From: Nitrospirota bacterium
GTDB taxonomy: Bacteria > Nitrospirota > Leptospirillia > Leptospirillales > Leptospirillaceae
Direction of reading: 5' to 3'
Length of the DNA stretch: 64,000 nucleotides
NCBI GenBank assembly: GCA_027314645.1
Contig: DAHVAL010000003.1
Span: 62,001-126,000 of the forward strand
Under the pieces are notes generated by a model that was given only the letters and a program-made list of their open reading frames with translations, made no database searches and was not told the DNA's origin. Position 1 is the stretch's first letter; every line of letters begins with the position of its first letter. Of this stretch, positions 41,540 to 50,094 are shown in pieces. The position numbers were made by a program, and so were the translations under genes.

Positions 41540-42411
41540 TCTTCGATCCTCCCCGCTTTTTCACGCATGAACAGATCCCAGGGTGGAACCGAAACCTCCC
41601 GAACCCCTTCGATCGCCCTTCCCAGGAGATGTTGACCCACTCGACGGAAGCGCTCCGTCCCATCGGTCACCAAGTAGGCGATATGCCCGTCCCCTTTTCG
41701 TTCTTGAATCGTGTTCGATCGCAACTCCGACTTCGCAAGCTCCAGCCCGGGATCGATAAAAAGGATCTCGGGAAAGACCCGCCGGAGAAGGGGAAGAAGG
41801 GGGGGATAATGGGTGCACCCAAGGATGACGGTATCGACCCCGGTGTTTCTTGAATCGAACAACACCGACAAGTATTCCCGCACAACACGCTCGGGAATTT
41901 CCCCATCGATCCAGCCTTCTTCGACCATGGGAGCAAAGAGAGGACAGGCGACGCCCACCACCTGTGTCTCCTTTCCTGAAAGCCGCCGGAGGAGCGAAGG
42001 ATACGCCCCGCTTTGAATGGTTCCCTCTGTCCCGAGAACCCCCAGGCATCCGCTCCGCGTCCTTTGAAGAGCCGCCTTGGCCCCCTCTTCCAGCATACCG
42101 ACAACGCGCACGGGGGAACAGAACTGAATGAGATCATCAAGGGCCTGGCTCGATACGGTAAAACAGGCCGCCACTATTGTCCCAGGGTGGAACCCCAGGA
42201 GCGAAGAGGCATTTTCCAAGGCAAACCGACGGATCGTGTCCCGCGATTTTGAACCATAAGGGAATCGGGCCATATCGCCAAGGTAGACGAAATCTTCCTG
42301 GGGAAACTGTTCAAGGAAATGACGGAGGACCGACAACCCCCCCATTCCGGAATCAAAAAAGGCAAAACCGGGGGATGATGAAACCGCATTCCACGAAGAA
42401 AAATCGGACAA
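41536..42411 (-). CDS. murI: Glutamate racemase with unusual CFT active-site motif
   Basis: 291 aa from a TTG at 42411 (GAGG 7 nt upstream); longer frames run into a terminator, so a start further up is unlikely. [26 protein letters not shown] and [13 protein letters not shown] are normal for MurI. The first catalytic cysteine is in [12 protein letters not shown] where nearly all racemases have CNT: the Asn that binds substrate is Phe. It makes D-glutamate for peptidoglycan. The remaining active site seems intact, so the enzyme may still work. Confidence 0.85.
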   Translation of the reverse strand: MSDFSSWNAVSSSPGFAFFDSGMGGLSVLRHFLEQFPQEDFVYLGDMARFPYGSKSRDTIRRFALENASSLLGFHPGTIVAACFTVSSQALDDLIQFCSPVRVVGMLEEGAKAALQRTRSGCLGVLGTEGTIQSGAYPSLLRRLSGKETQVVGVACPLFAPMVEEGWIDGEIPERVVREYLSVLFDSRNTGVDTVILGCTHYPPLLPLLRRVFPEILFIDPGLELAKSELRSNTIQERKGDGHIAYLVTDGTERFRRVGQHLLGRAIEGVREVSVPPWDLFMREKAGRIEE

Positions 42412-42497
42412 GAAGGACCTCGATTTATTTTGCGGACATTCATCTTTCAGAGGGATGCCATTCGGGGTGATTATTGCATAAGAGAGGAAATTTCCCA

Positions 42498-42525
42498 ACA
42501 AAAAAAGGGGACCCGAGGGTCCCCT
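42498..42525 (-). terminator. Rho-independent terminator of hsp20
   Basis: A 10-bp stem AAAGGGGACC-CGAG-GGTCCCCTTT; on the minus strand it is followed by a T-run. It separates hsp20 from murI. Confidence 0.9.
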
Positions 42526-42619
42526 TTCACAAAGGTGTTGATGGTCCCTCCAAAAAGGGATCAATTACGGGTTTAAATCCGGATCGAGGATTTCATCCCC
42601 CCCATCCATCAACGCCGAT

Positions 42620-43072
42620 TTATTCGACATTGATCTCGACGGCAAGGGGTTTTGCCTCCGCCAGCTTCTCGATCCGAACTGTTAAAACCCCGTCCTTCAT
42701 GTTGGCGGAGATCTTTTTCGGGTCGGCGTCTTCGGGAAGCGTGAATGAGCGCAGGAACGCACCGTACTCCCGCTCTACCCTGTGATACCGGATCCCCGTT
42801 TTTTCCGTGTTTCTGGTTCGTTCACCGGAAATGGACAGAATCCCATTTTCTACAAGGACTTTTACGGCCTCTCTCTGGACTTCCGGGAGCTCGGCTTTCA
42901 CCACATACGCTCCTTCTTCCTCGGAGATGTCGACACTCGGTGCCCACTCCACCATTTTTCTTCCTTGCCCTTCGTCCTGTCGCACTTCCGGGGTACGGAG
43001 CACAAAGGGGGTAAAACGGCGTGCAAGCTCATCAAACTCCTTGACGGGATCCCACCGTAGCAGACTGGCCAT
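42620..43072 (-). CDS. Small heat-shock protein (Hsp20 family)
   Basis: 150 aa from the ATG at 43072, with AAAGGAGAG about 5 nt upstream. The alpha-crystallin domain (about 43-140) contains WAPSVDISEEEGAYVVKAELP, VLVENGILSISGERT, YGAFLRSFTLPEDAD and the closing strand MKDGVLTVRIEK. The IXI motif region is VEINVE. It is an ATP-independent holdase that binds unfolding proteins. Its own promoter and terminator show that it is monocistronic. Confidence 0.94.
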   Translation of the reverse strand: MASLLRWDPVKEFDELARRFTPFVLRTPEVRQDEGQGRKMVEWAPSVDISEEEGAYVVKAELPEVQREAVKVLVENGILSISGERTRNTEKTGIRYHRVEREYGAFLRSFTLPEDADPKKISANMKDGVLTVRIEKLAEAKPLAVEINVE

Positions 43073-43159
43073 ACGTCTCTCCTTTTTAGAGGCCGGGAAG
43101 AATCCCGGCGAAAGTGATTGTTTGTGATATCTCATGATTCGTTGTTCCTTTCTAATTCA

Positions 43160-43187
43160 AATATATCCTGAAATCCCCTTCTGTCAA
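43160..43187 (-). promoter_or_regulatory. Promoter of hsp20
   Basis: On the minus strand TTGACA (43187-43182), 16 nt, TATATT (43165-43160), about 88 nt before the start codon; it is of the vegetative type. No CIRCE-type repeat was seen. The DNA from 43188 to 43451 shows no gene. Confidence 0.7.
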
Positions 43188-43451
43188 GACCAACGGAGGT
43201 TTTCACGACCCGCGATCGATCGATGGGAAGGAGGAGCGGTTGAGGGGGAACCCCCCGTTATTTAAGACAAAATCGGAGCGTTCGAAAAACTGCCACCTCC
43301 CCAGCGCAAGGACCGATCGAACCGGGTCCGGTCATCCTCCTGTCTCAAAGGAAATTGGAACGACCCCCCGGGGTCCTATCAGGCCCGTCGATAGTGACTA
43401 TGGGTGGGTCTCCCAGCCCTCGTTCAGAAATGACTCTAAAGGGAGGTGCGT

Positions 43452-44237
43452 TCATTTCGTCGGCACCCATTTCGTCCATCGGGTTCCTGCTTCGCCGACC
43501 CTATCGGTGATGTCGAGAAAATCCCCCGGAGGCAGGTCTCCCAGAGAAAACGGGCCGAAGGACGTCCGAATCAGGTGCAAGACCCGGTATCCATACCACC
43601 CCAGGAAGTTCCTGATTTCACGATTGCGCCCCTCCGCAAGCCTCACCACGATCCACTCCTTCTTCGAAGAACGCCGCTCGGAGGTCACCTCGATCACTCC
43701 ATACCCCGCAGGGCCTCCGGCCGTTCCCGAATAAAAAAGGTCCCGGTCCTTCTTTCTGATGGGCGGAGCGATCTGGACGCGATAGGTCCGGAGAGTCCCC
43801 GCCGAAGGCTCGAGAAAATCGCTGAAGATCTCCGGATAGTTCGTCAACAGGAGGAGTCCGGCGGAGGCCTGGTCGAGCCTTCCCAGCGGACGCACGGCCC
43901 CGAATGCCGCTTGCCCCCATGATGAACGGGCCAGGAGATCCCCCACCACCGGTCGACCTTGGGGATCCCGGAGGCTTACGAGAACTCCGCGCGGTTTGTT
44001 GAGCAGGAGGAACAGGGGAGGGGGCGGCTTGAGGAGAATCCCGTCCAGGCAAAACGGAGGAAGGATGGCCGTCCCGGGAGCGCAGTCGGGGGCGGCAATG
44101 GCCCGATCAGGATCGACCAACCGTCCTGAAAGGGAGAGCCGCCCGGCCCCGATCCATTCAAGAACATCCTTGCGGGAAGCCACCCCTGCCTTCGACAACC
44201 ATCTGTCGGGAGTATGAATCAATGAAGTATCCTTCAT
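43452..44237 (-). CDS. RsuA/RluB-family pseudouridine synthase
   Basis: 261 aa. An N-terminal S4-like RNA-binding domain (PDRWLSKAGVASRKDVLEWIGAGRLSLSG) precedes the catalytic domain, whose motif VRPLGRLDQASAGLLLLTN holds the nucleophilic Asp. LLLNKPRGVLVS and EGRNREIRNFLGWYGYRVLHLIR are the other conserved blocks. It isomerises a uridine in 16S or 23S rRNA; which one cannot be assigned from sequence alone. Confidence 0.92.
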   Translation of the reverse strand: MKDTSLIHTPDRWLSKAGVASRKDVLEWIGAGRLSLSGRLVDPDRAIAAPDCAPGTAILPPFCLDGILLKPPPPLFLLLNKPRGVLVSLRDPQGRPVVGDLLARSSWGQAAFGAVRPLGRLDQASAGLLLLTNYPEIFSDFLEPSAGTLRTYRVQIAPPIRKKDRDLFYSGTAGGPAGYGVIEVTSERRSSKKEWIVVRLAEGRNREIRNFLGWYGYRVLHLIRTSFGPFSLGDLPPGDFLDITDRVGEAGTRWTKWVPTK

Positions 44238-44340
44238 ATCTTAATAAAATTAACTATTTCTCCAGAATGTGACGTCCATCACAGTACGAAATCAAACATT
44301 TCTTTCTATATCAATATGTTAGCATCAGATATCATTTTTA

Positions 44341-44369
44341 TTGACCTCAGGCCATCTTTCCAATATAAT
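44341..44369 (+). promoter_or_regulatory. Strong promoter of lytic transglycosylase gene
   Basis: TTGACC (44341-44346), 17 nt, consensus TATAAT (44364-44369). The start codon is about 190 nt downstream. The AT-rich 44238-44340 region between the two divergent genes shows no gene. Confidence 0.8.
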
Positions 44370-44375
44370 TTGCTT

Positions 44376-44550
44376 ATAAGAGGCCCCACAATCGTCCCGA
44401 CATTTACCATCACTCCACAGGGCCCATGCACCCCGTGTGGGGCGTCGGCATCCTGGGGATCGCCGGCAAGAACGGATGACAGAGCCTTTCAGTCCGCTTC
44501 CAAGGGGGAAGGAAAACGCTCTGGGGCTATCAGGAACCCGTATCAGGAGG
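44376..44550 (+). promoter_or_regulatory. Structured leader, candidate riboregulator, of lytic transglycosylase gene
   Basis: About 175 nt that contrast with the AT-rich DNA before it. GCCCCACA (44383-44390) can pair with TGTGGGGC (44436-44443), while CCACA-GGG...CCC-TGTGG (44415-44440) and CCCC-GTGT-GGGG (44431-44442) are alternatives using the same 3' strand, and GGCG/CGCC (near 44441-44465) adds another stem. Mutually exclusive pairings are what a riboswitch needs, but I do not recognise a known class. Confidence 0.45.
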
Positions 44551-44557
44551 TTTGGCA

Positions 44558-45178
44558 TTGAACTGGATGATTCATCACTCTGTCGCATGGTGTCTGAGCG
44601 CCCATCTTCTCTCCCCGACTGTTCCCTTTTCGCAGCTCATCACGGAAATCTCCTGCCGACATCATATCAATCCCGTTCTCGTCGCCGGGATCGTCGCACA
44701 AGAAACCTATTTCGACCCTGGAAAAAGACGGGTGGAAGAGCGAATTCACGATATCTCGAGGGGATTGATGCAGATCACGACACGAACAGCGCGCTGGATG
44801 GGCCTGCAAGGTTCAATTCAAAAACTCTACGATCCAACGGTCAATCTGACTCTCGGAGTCCGATATCTTTCCTGGTTGCTCAAGAAACACCCCTATGGGG
44901 CCGATGCCGTTGCGGCATATAATGCGGGACGGGCACGGTGGAGACACGGGGGGTATGTCAACAGCCGAGGCTCCCACTCCGTCGAGCACTATGTCGTCCG
45001 CGTCATCAACTGGTCCCGACTCTTCCAACGCCAATCCCAGCGCGAGTCCCAAACGATTGTCGCCCTCCGAAAGAGCAAACAAGGGCGACCTTTATCGTCC
45101 CTGGACAACCGGCTTCTGGCTTGGTTTGACTGGGCCCCCGGAACCCTTTACCCGAATGTTGGCCGGGCGGGTCGATAG
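44558..45178 (+). CDS. Lytic transglycosylase (SLT domain)
   Basis: 206 aa from the TTG at 44558, 7 nt after AGGAGG; a TTG six nt earlier would be too close. The SLT fold shows LITEISCRHHINPVLVAGIVAQETYFDPG (catalytic Glu in QETYF), ISRGLMQITTRTARWMGL and VAAYNAGRARW. It cleaves the glycan strands of peptidoglycan to anhydro-muropeptides, which NagZ (35.6 kb) would then process. A short hydrophobic N-terminus (SVAWCLSAHLLS) could act as export signal, though it is not a classical one. The 3' end overlaps an opposing ORF by 87 nt. Confidence 0.88.
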   Translation: MNWMIHHSVAWCLSAHLLSPTVPFSQLITEISCRHHINPVLVAGIVAQETYFDPGKRRVEERIHDISRGLMQITTRTARWMGLQGSIQKLYDPTVNLTLGVRYLSWLLKKHPYGADAVAAYNAGRARWRHGGYVNSRGSHSVEHYVVRVINWSRLFQRQSQRESQTIVALRKSKQGRPLSSLDNRLLAWFDWAPGTLYPNVGRAGR

Positions 45179-45421
45179 GTGCCTGTTGCGGAAGGTCAAG
45201 AAATGCTCTGCGTTGATAATGACGTTGTCGGCACGACTGGCAAGGGTTTTATGTTGAAGGGACTTGTACATCAGAGTCATCCCCGCCAGAACGACGAGAA
45301 CGCCGATGGTCAGCGCCACAGCCCCGCGAATTGGATGCCTAATCCCCAGACCTAGGGAGATCGACACCCCTCCCAGGGCGATCACAATCGTCGACAACAA
45401 TACCAATACCAGAAGTGTCAA
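45092..45421 (-). CDS. Small hypothetical membrane protein
   Basis: 109 aa from a TTG with AGGGG about 9 nt upstream. Two hydrophobic helices (TLLVLVLLSTIVIALGGVSISLGLG and GAVALTIGVLVVLAGMTLMY) precede a basic tail of 50 residues. The reading frame is well formed, but the last 87 nt overlap the transglycosylase gene on the other strand, so either the tail is real overlap or the gene is spurious at its end. No family recognised. Confidence 0.5.
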   Translation of the reverse strand: MTLLVLVLLSTIVIALGGVSISLGLGIRHPIRGAVALTIGVLVVLAGMTLMYKSLQHKTLASRADNVIINAEHFLTFRNRHLSTRPANIRVKGSGGPVKPSQKPVVQGR

Positions 45422-45731
45422 GGCACAACCCCTTTTGATTACGTTGACGTGGCAAGGGGTTCGACTGATCCAGGCTCACGTGTGCACCCGGGATCCGAAC
45501 CCGCCTTTCAGAATAGACGGAAATCTTTAAAAGGGCAATTCACTCCAACAGAGTGAAGACCCTCTCTGGCCGCCCCTCGTGCTGCCCTGATCGTGGACCG
45601 TGGCGTTACTCTTCGCCCGCTCACTTTTCCCGATTGGCCTCCTGTGTTATCCTCGAAAAACAAATGCCTCCCTTCGCCGTCCGCGAAGGCCCGGATGAAG
45701 CCCGCACCTTCGAAATTCAAGGAGGAGTTCC
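45422..45731. other. Intergenic region, nothing recognised
   Basis: About 310 bases between the small membrane protein gene and the DUF5069 gene. No gene, no clear promoter and no stem-loop that I would defend. Confidence 0.4.
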
Positions 45732-46172
45732 ATGGATCTGACGAAACACTTTCCCAGAAGCCCGATCGACCGGCTCCACGGAGTCGATCATCTCAAGCGG
45801 ATGATCGACAAAGCCCGGGCCTCGAATGTAGGAACTCTGGGAGAATACCGGTACAACTGCCCCCTCGACCAGATCCTGCTGGGACACTTCGGGATCACCG
45901 CTGAAGACTTTGCCCGTATCGTCCAAACGCATGCGACGGACGAAACGATTTATGCCGCGCTTTGGAAACGCTTTCCAAAAGCGCTCATGCCCGAAGCCGT
46001 CGAAGCCTTCAACAGGCGATATGAGGCCGCAGGTCCCGACACCCCTGAAAAACAGGCCTGGTTCGATTCGGTCCTGCAGGCCCTTGACCCTTCACGAACC
46101 GACATAAAAACTTATCATAGACTGATCGACCTTGAGGAAAAGCGCCAAGTTCCCATTCTCAAGGGGAATTGA
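45732..46172 (+). CDS. DUF5069-domain protein
   Basis: 146 aa, AAGGAGGA 7 nt upstream of the ATG. MDLTKHFPRSPIDRLHGVDHL at the start, then IDKARASNVGTLGEYRYNCPLDQILLGHFGI are the signatures of DUF5069, a small helical family widespread in Verrucomicrobia, Nitrospirota and others; function unknown. The protein is cytoplasmic (no signal). The M16 peptidase pair follows, in the same direction. Confidence 0.85.
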   Translation: MDLTKHFPRSPIDRLHGVDHLKRMIDKARASNVGTLGEYRYNCPLDQILLGHFGITAEDFARIVQTHATDETIYAALWKRFPKALMPEAVEAFNRRYEAAGPDTPEKQAWFDSVLQALDPSRTDIKTYHRLIDLEEKRQVPILKGN

Positions 46173-46243
46173 CGGGGATGTCATTTTCCCCAGCCTCTGC
46201 ACCTTCAATATCGCATCTCACACCATCAATGGGAGCCTGCCCG

Positions 46244-47671
46244 ATGAACCTCGTTGTCCCTCGGTCCTTTTTTGTGGCGATTTCGACCTTTGCCGTGTTC
46301 GTTTTTCTTCTGGTGTCGAACCCTCGTCCATCCCCTGCCGCCACACCCACCACAGAGGGAAATACCCCGTCGATCAGGCTGGCTCTCTCTCCCCATGTTC
46401 ATCATTTCAAGAACGGGTTAACCCTTGTGATGGTCAATAATCCCTACAGTCCGACCTTGACCTTCCAGGTCTGGTACCGTGTGGGCTCCCGGAATGAACA
46501 AAAGGGCCGAACAGGCATTTCCCATTTCAATGAACACATGATGTTCACCGGGACCAAAAAATTCCCTCACGGATCGCTTGATACTCTGATCAACGGCGTG
46601 GGAGGACAACTCAATGCCTTCACCGACTATGATTTCACGGCCTATTTCGAAAACGTCGCCCCCGACAAGATCGGCCTTCCTCTGGCGATCGAATCGGACC
46701 GAATGACCAATCTCCTCCTGGACCCGGCCCAAGTGGAACGGGAACGGAACATCGTCCTCGAGGAACGGAGAAACGACTACGATGATCCGACCCAAAAGCT
46801 GATCGAACGGGTCTATGCCACGGCCTACTCTGTTCATCCCTACCACAACCCGGTCATCGGGTGGGAAAAGGACATCCAGCACACCACACGCACCAACATT
46901 CGGGACTACTACCGGGCCCATTACATGCCCAACAACGCCACGATCGTGGTGGTGGGACCCATTCATGAACAATCCCTCATTCATAAGGTCCGGTCTTACT
47001 TCGGAAGCATTCCCCCAGGCCGTCTCCCACATACCCGTCTCCCCGCCGAGCCCCCCCAGAGGAGTCTTCGGATGACGGTGGTCAGGAAACCGGCCATGCT
47101 TCCGATCACGATGATGGCGTTCCATGCTCCCAATTTCCGGAGTCGGGACGCCATGGCTCTCGTCGTTCTGGCCCAGGTTCTTTCAGGAGGTCGAACCTCC
47201 CTTCTTTACCAGGATATGATCTATCGCCATCCCGTGGCCGTCGACGCCGAAGGATCCTACGATCCGATGACCGCCGATCCCGGCCTGTTCTACTTTTACG
47301 CCCAGGGACTTCCCACGTCGAATCCCCCCATCCTGAGAAAGCGCCTTGACGCCGTGATTCGGCAAATCAAGCGCACCCGGGTCACCGACGAACTGCTCGA
47401 GTCTTCGAAAAAGCAGATCCTTACGCAGTTTGTCATAGATCAGGAGTCGGCTTTCGGGATGGGCATGATGTACGGCATGATGTCGGCCGACCGCATCCCC
47501 ATGAGCTATCTCACCAACTACGTTCGAAACATTCAGAATGTCACCGCCATGGATCTTCGCCGGGTGGCCAGAACATACCTTCGTTCCTCGAACGAGACCG
47601 TCGGATATCTTTTCCCGACCGGCAAGGTTGGGACACCCTCGTTCAGCAAGCCCGGACGCATTGTCAGATAG
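46244..47671 (+). CDS. M16-family zinc peptidase, active subunit, exported
   Basis: 475 aa from the ATG at 46244, with GGGAG 7 nt upstream; longer frames have no site. An N-terminal signal peptide (FFVAISTFAVFVFLLVS) is followed by the inverted zinc motif HFNEH (in GISHFNEHMMFTG) and the third ligand in RNIVLEERRNDYDDP. C-terminal M16 domain covers about residues 220-460. M16B peptidases work as heterodimers of an active and an inactive subunit; the next gene is the partner. Confidence 0.92.
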   Translation: MNLVVPRSFFVAISTFAVFVFLLVSNPRPSPAATPTTEGNTPSIRLALSPHVHHFKNGLTLVMVNNPYSPTLTFQVWYRVGSRNEQKGRTGISHFNEHMMFTGTKKFPHGSLDTLINGVGGQLNAFTDYDFTAYFENVAPDKIGLPLAIESDRMTNLLLDPAQVERERNIVLEERRNDYDDPTQKLIERVYATAYSVHPYHNPVIGWEKDIQHTTRTNIRDYYRAHYMPNNATIVVVGPIHEQSLIHKVRSYFGSIPPGRLPHTRLPAEPPQRSLRMTVVRKPAMLPITMMAFHAPNFRSRDAMALVVLAQVLSGGRTSLLYQDMIYRHPVAVDAEGSYDPMTADPGLFYFYAQGLPTSNPPILRKRLDAVIRQIKRTRVTDELLESSKKQILTQFVIDQESAFGMGMMYGMMSADRIPMSYLTNYVRNIQNVTAMDLRRVARTYLRSSNETVGYLFPTGKVGTPSFSKPGRIVR

Positions 47672-47730
47672 ACACCAGACCAGGGCGAACACCCCCCTTC
47701 AGGGGGGCGTCCCCTTAGCAGGAGATCGAC

Positions 47731-49194
47731 ATGACCCATCGAACGTCCACGCCGACCCACCGATCCGTATCCCGAATCGTTCTCCCGTTCCTGATCGCCC
47801 TTGCGTCCTGCGCCCAAGTGCCGACATCGACGACCTCCGCTCCTCCTCCATCGGGAAAAAAGATAACCCCGGGACCGGCGGTCGTCAAATTTCCGGTTCC
47901 GGCGATGCATACGGACATTTATTCCAAAACTTTGCCAAACGGTCTCATTGTCTACGTTGTTCCCCGGCCGGATCTCCCACTGATTTCCTTTCGTATCGGG
48001 ATCCGGGCAGGATCGGCGGAGGATCCTGTCGGCAAGGGGGGAACCGCATCGCTCGCCGCAAGCCTGCTTGTCAGGGGAACGAAAAATCATGATGCCCCTT
48101 CCATCTTCCGGATCATTGACGCCTCCGGGGGCTCCTTGTCTGCTTCGGCCGATCGTGACATGACCGTCCTTTCGGGAAATAGTCTTTCCAGCGAAACACC
48201 GACCCTTCTTTCTCTTGCATCGGAGATGGTCTCATCGCCCACCTTTCCGCCCCAAGAATTTGCCCAAAAAAAGAATAATTACACCGCCTCGCTCATCGAC
48301 TCCGAAAACCACCCGGGGCCCAAGGGCGCAAACGCCTTTTTCCGGCTTCTTTTCGGCCACGGCCCTTATGGGCATCCGGCTTCCGGAACCTCGGAGTCCC
48401 TCAAGGGGATCACCCGCGAGGACCTCGTCGACTTCGTGAGAAGTCAGTATCGACCTGAACGTTCCGTTCTTGTGTTGGCTGGCGATTTGACTCCCGAGGA
48501 AGGTTTCCGGTTGGCCCAACACTCTCTCGGGTCCTGGTCGTCCTCGGCCCCGGCCCCGGCGTCCTCCAGGAAGGCCACGGAGAAGCTCACCCCCGGGGTT
48601 TTCCTCATCGACAAACCCGAATTGGAGCAATCCACCGTTTTCTATGGGACTCCCGGCATCGCCCGAAAGGATCCGTCGTTTTATAACAGCCTTGTCTTCA
48701 ACATGGTCTTGGGAGCCTCCAATACCTCCACGCTAAACCGCGTCATCAGGCAGAAAATGGGATTGGTCTACTACATTCATTCGGGACTTATGGCCGAACG
48801 CCACCCCGGTCCCTTCCTTGTCAATTTCCAAACTCACGCCCCCAACACCAAAAAGGTCCTCCTTGCCATGGATAAAGTGTTGGACCAGTCCTTGGCCTCT
48901 CCTCCCTCCGCCAAGGACGTCACGGCCGTCAAGGATCAGCTAATAGGGGGATTCCCCTTTCTGATGAACACCACCTCGAAGCTTGCCTCCCTCCTTCTGG
49001 TCATCTGGAAAGACCAGTTGGGATTGGCGTACTTCACCGATTATCCGAAGCAGGTCCGACAGGTCACTCCGGAATCCGCCCTCAAGGCAGGACAGGCCCT
49101 TCTCCGGGGGAAACACTTTGTCACGGTGATCATTGGACCGCTCAAAGCCTTAAAGAAAGTGGGGGTCCAAGGAGTTCCGCCTCCCTCGCTCTGA
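47731..49194 (+). CDS. M16-family peptidase-like lipoprotein, inactive subunit
   Basis: 487 aa. A lipobox LIALASCAQV (Cys about 27) marks it as lipoprotein. The first M16 domain has SAEDPVGKGGTASLAASLL where active subunits have HxxEH, so it has no zinc site. The second domain carries IRQKMGLVYYIHSGL, the R/Y motif that binds the substrate in inactive subunits. It pairs with the preceding active subunit to form a periplasmic oligopeptidase (PqqL/YmxG-like). AGGAG precedes the ATG; a gap of 59 nt separates the genes. Confidence 0.9.
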   Translation: MTHRTSTPTHRSVSRIVLPFLIALASCAQVPTSTTSAPPPSGKKITPGPAVVKFPVPAMHTDIYSKTLPNGLIVYVVPRPDLPLISFRIGIRAGSAEDPVGKGGTASLAASLLVRGTKNHDAPSIFRIIDASGGSLSASADRDMTVLSGNSLSSETPTLLSLASEMVSSPTFPPQEFAQKKNNYTASLIDSENHPGPKGANAFFRLLFGHGPYGHPASGTSESLKGITREDLVDFVRSQYRPERSVLVLAGDLTPEEGFRLAQHSLGSWSSSAPAPASSRKATEKLTPGVFLIDKPELEQSTVFYGTPGIARKDPSFYNSLVFNMVLGASNTSTLNRVIRQKMGLVYYIHSGLMAERHPGPFLVNFQTHAPNTKKVLLAMDKVLDQSLASPPSAKDVTAVKDQLIGGFPFLMNTTSKLASLLLVIWKDQLGLAYFTDYPKQVRQVTPESALKAGQALLRGKHFVTVIIGPLKALKKVGVQGVPPPSL

Positions 49195-49200
49195 CTTCAC

Positions 49201-49228
49201 GGGAAGGGCTCTGACCCGGGCCCTTCCC
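49201..49228 (+). terminator. Stem-loop after the M16 pair
   Basis: GGGAAGGGC and GCCCTTCCC form a 9-bp stem with a 10-nt loop, 7 nt after the stop. T-rich DNA comes only 20 nt later, so it is a partial match to a rho-independent terminator. Confidence 0.5.
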
Positions 49229-49379
49229 CTTCCAAAAAAATCATTTGCGCTTATTTTTTTTCCCGGCTCCGCTTCTTGGGCGTGTCCCGCATCCGTGACA
49301 TTCGGGGGACACATCTTCACGCGCAAGAATTCGTTCTTTTCATGGAGCGATGGAAGAGACCATTGACGGGAAGAGGGTG

Positions 49380-49835
49380 TTAACGGGAATTAAACGAATA
49401 GAGATACCGCCAAGTGACGGAAGTCAGCGGATCCTCGACGTTGAAAAGAACCGGTATAGCATGACCCTGTTGGTCTTGGAGTTCGAAGACGACGAGATGG
49501 TAGGCCACGAATCGGACTTGGAGACGGTGAGTCAGGTGCAAAAGGCGACCCTGGGACACCATGGGCGGGAGAAGTGGGGAGAAGTCCTTGATTCCCATGG
49601 CAGTACTGACAGTATCCGATTCGAAGCTGGTCGTTCCCGTGATCGCCGAACCGGACGGCCCGGAGGGAGTGGGAGGCAGGGATGGGACGGAATGCACCCC
49701 GGCCTGCATCAGGATTTTCATGTGACGAAGTTGACCCTTGAGATTTCCGATCTGGATCTGCTCGTAAGTGACAATTCCCGAAGACACCAGGAATAGAAAA
49801 AACGTCCCGCCGATCACCAGCCTTCGTTCGTTCAC
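49380..49835 (-). CDS. Hypothetical membrane-anchored protein
   Basis: 151 aa, GTG start with GGGAGGGG about 8 nt upstream. One N-terminal membrane helix (RLVIGGTFFLFLVSSGIVTY, residues 5-24) is followed by a short coiled coil, a Pro/Ser/Gly-rich linker (about 50-68) and a C-terminal part of predicted beta strands. An overlapping plus-strand frame of similar size is rejected because it lacks any protein-like features. No family recognised. It ends the long minus-strand run that includes eno and ftsB. Confidence 0.65.
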   Translation of the reverse strand: MNERRLVIGGTFFLFLVSSGIVTYEQIQIGNLKGQLRHMKILMQAGVHSVPSLPPTPSGPSGSAITGTTSFESDTVSTAMGIKDFSPLLPPMVSQGRLLHLTHRLQVRFVAYHLVVFELQDQQGHAIPVLFNVEDPLTSVTWRYLYSFNSR

Positions 49836-49866
49836 GACCTATCCCCTCCCGCCGTTTCCCGGGCCT

Positions 49867-49956
49867 CTACTTCTTCTTGTGGCGGGATTGCTTTCGCAGC
49901 TTTTTGTATTTATGCTTTCGGATCTTCTTGCGTCGCTTCTTAATGACACTTGACAT
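49867..49956 (-). CDS. Small basic ribosomal-type protein (bS22 / AURKAIP1-COX24 domain)
   Basis: A 29-aa peptide, ATG at 49956 and TAG at 49869-49867, with GGGAGA 10 nt upstream. It starts SSVIKKRRKKIRKHKYKKLR and continues with KQSRHKKK: almost all Lys/Arg/His. The MxSVIKKRRKxxxKHKxKKL pattern is that of the AURKAIP1/COX24 domain, the bacterial form of mitochondrial mS38, known as bS22 on the mycobacterial 30S subunit. It probably sits near the decoding centre. It lies between ftsB and the gene for the membrane-anchored 151-aa protein. The gene is too short for normal gene calling. Confidence 0.85.
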   Translation of the reverse strand: MSSVIKKRRKKIRKHKYKKLRKQSRHKKK

Positions 49957-50094
49957 GCGCTAACATTCTCCCACGAAGGCGATCCAGACATTTCCAGACC
50001 GGCTCAAAAGATTGACCCAAGCGACACCCGTCGCAAATTCATGCCCTTACGAACAAGCAACAAGGGTTGATCCTAACGGATTTACAGAGGGGAA

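Noticed and set aside
43160-43200. CIRCE or ROSE-type heat-shock element before hsp20
   Set aside because: Only a vegetative-type promoter is visible; no TTAGCACTC repeat and no clear thermometer hairpin.
49350-49796. Plus-strand frame of 148 codons
   Set aside because: Competes with the minus-strand 151-aa membrane-anchored protein, which has a ribosome site, membrane helix and operon context.
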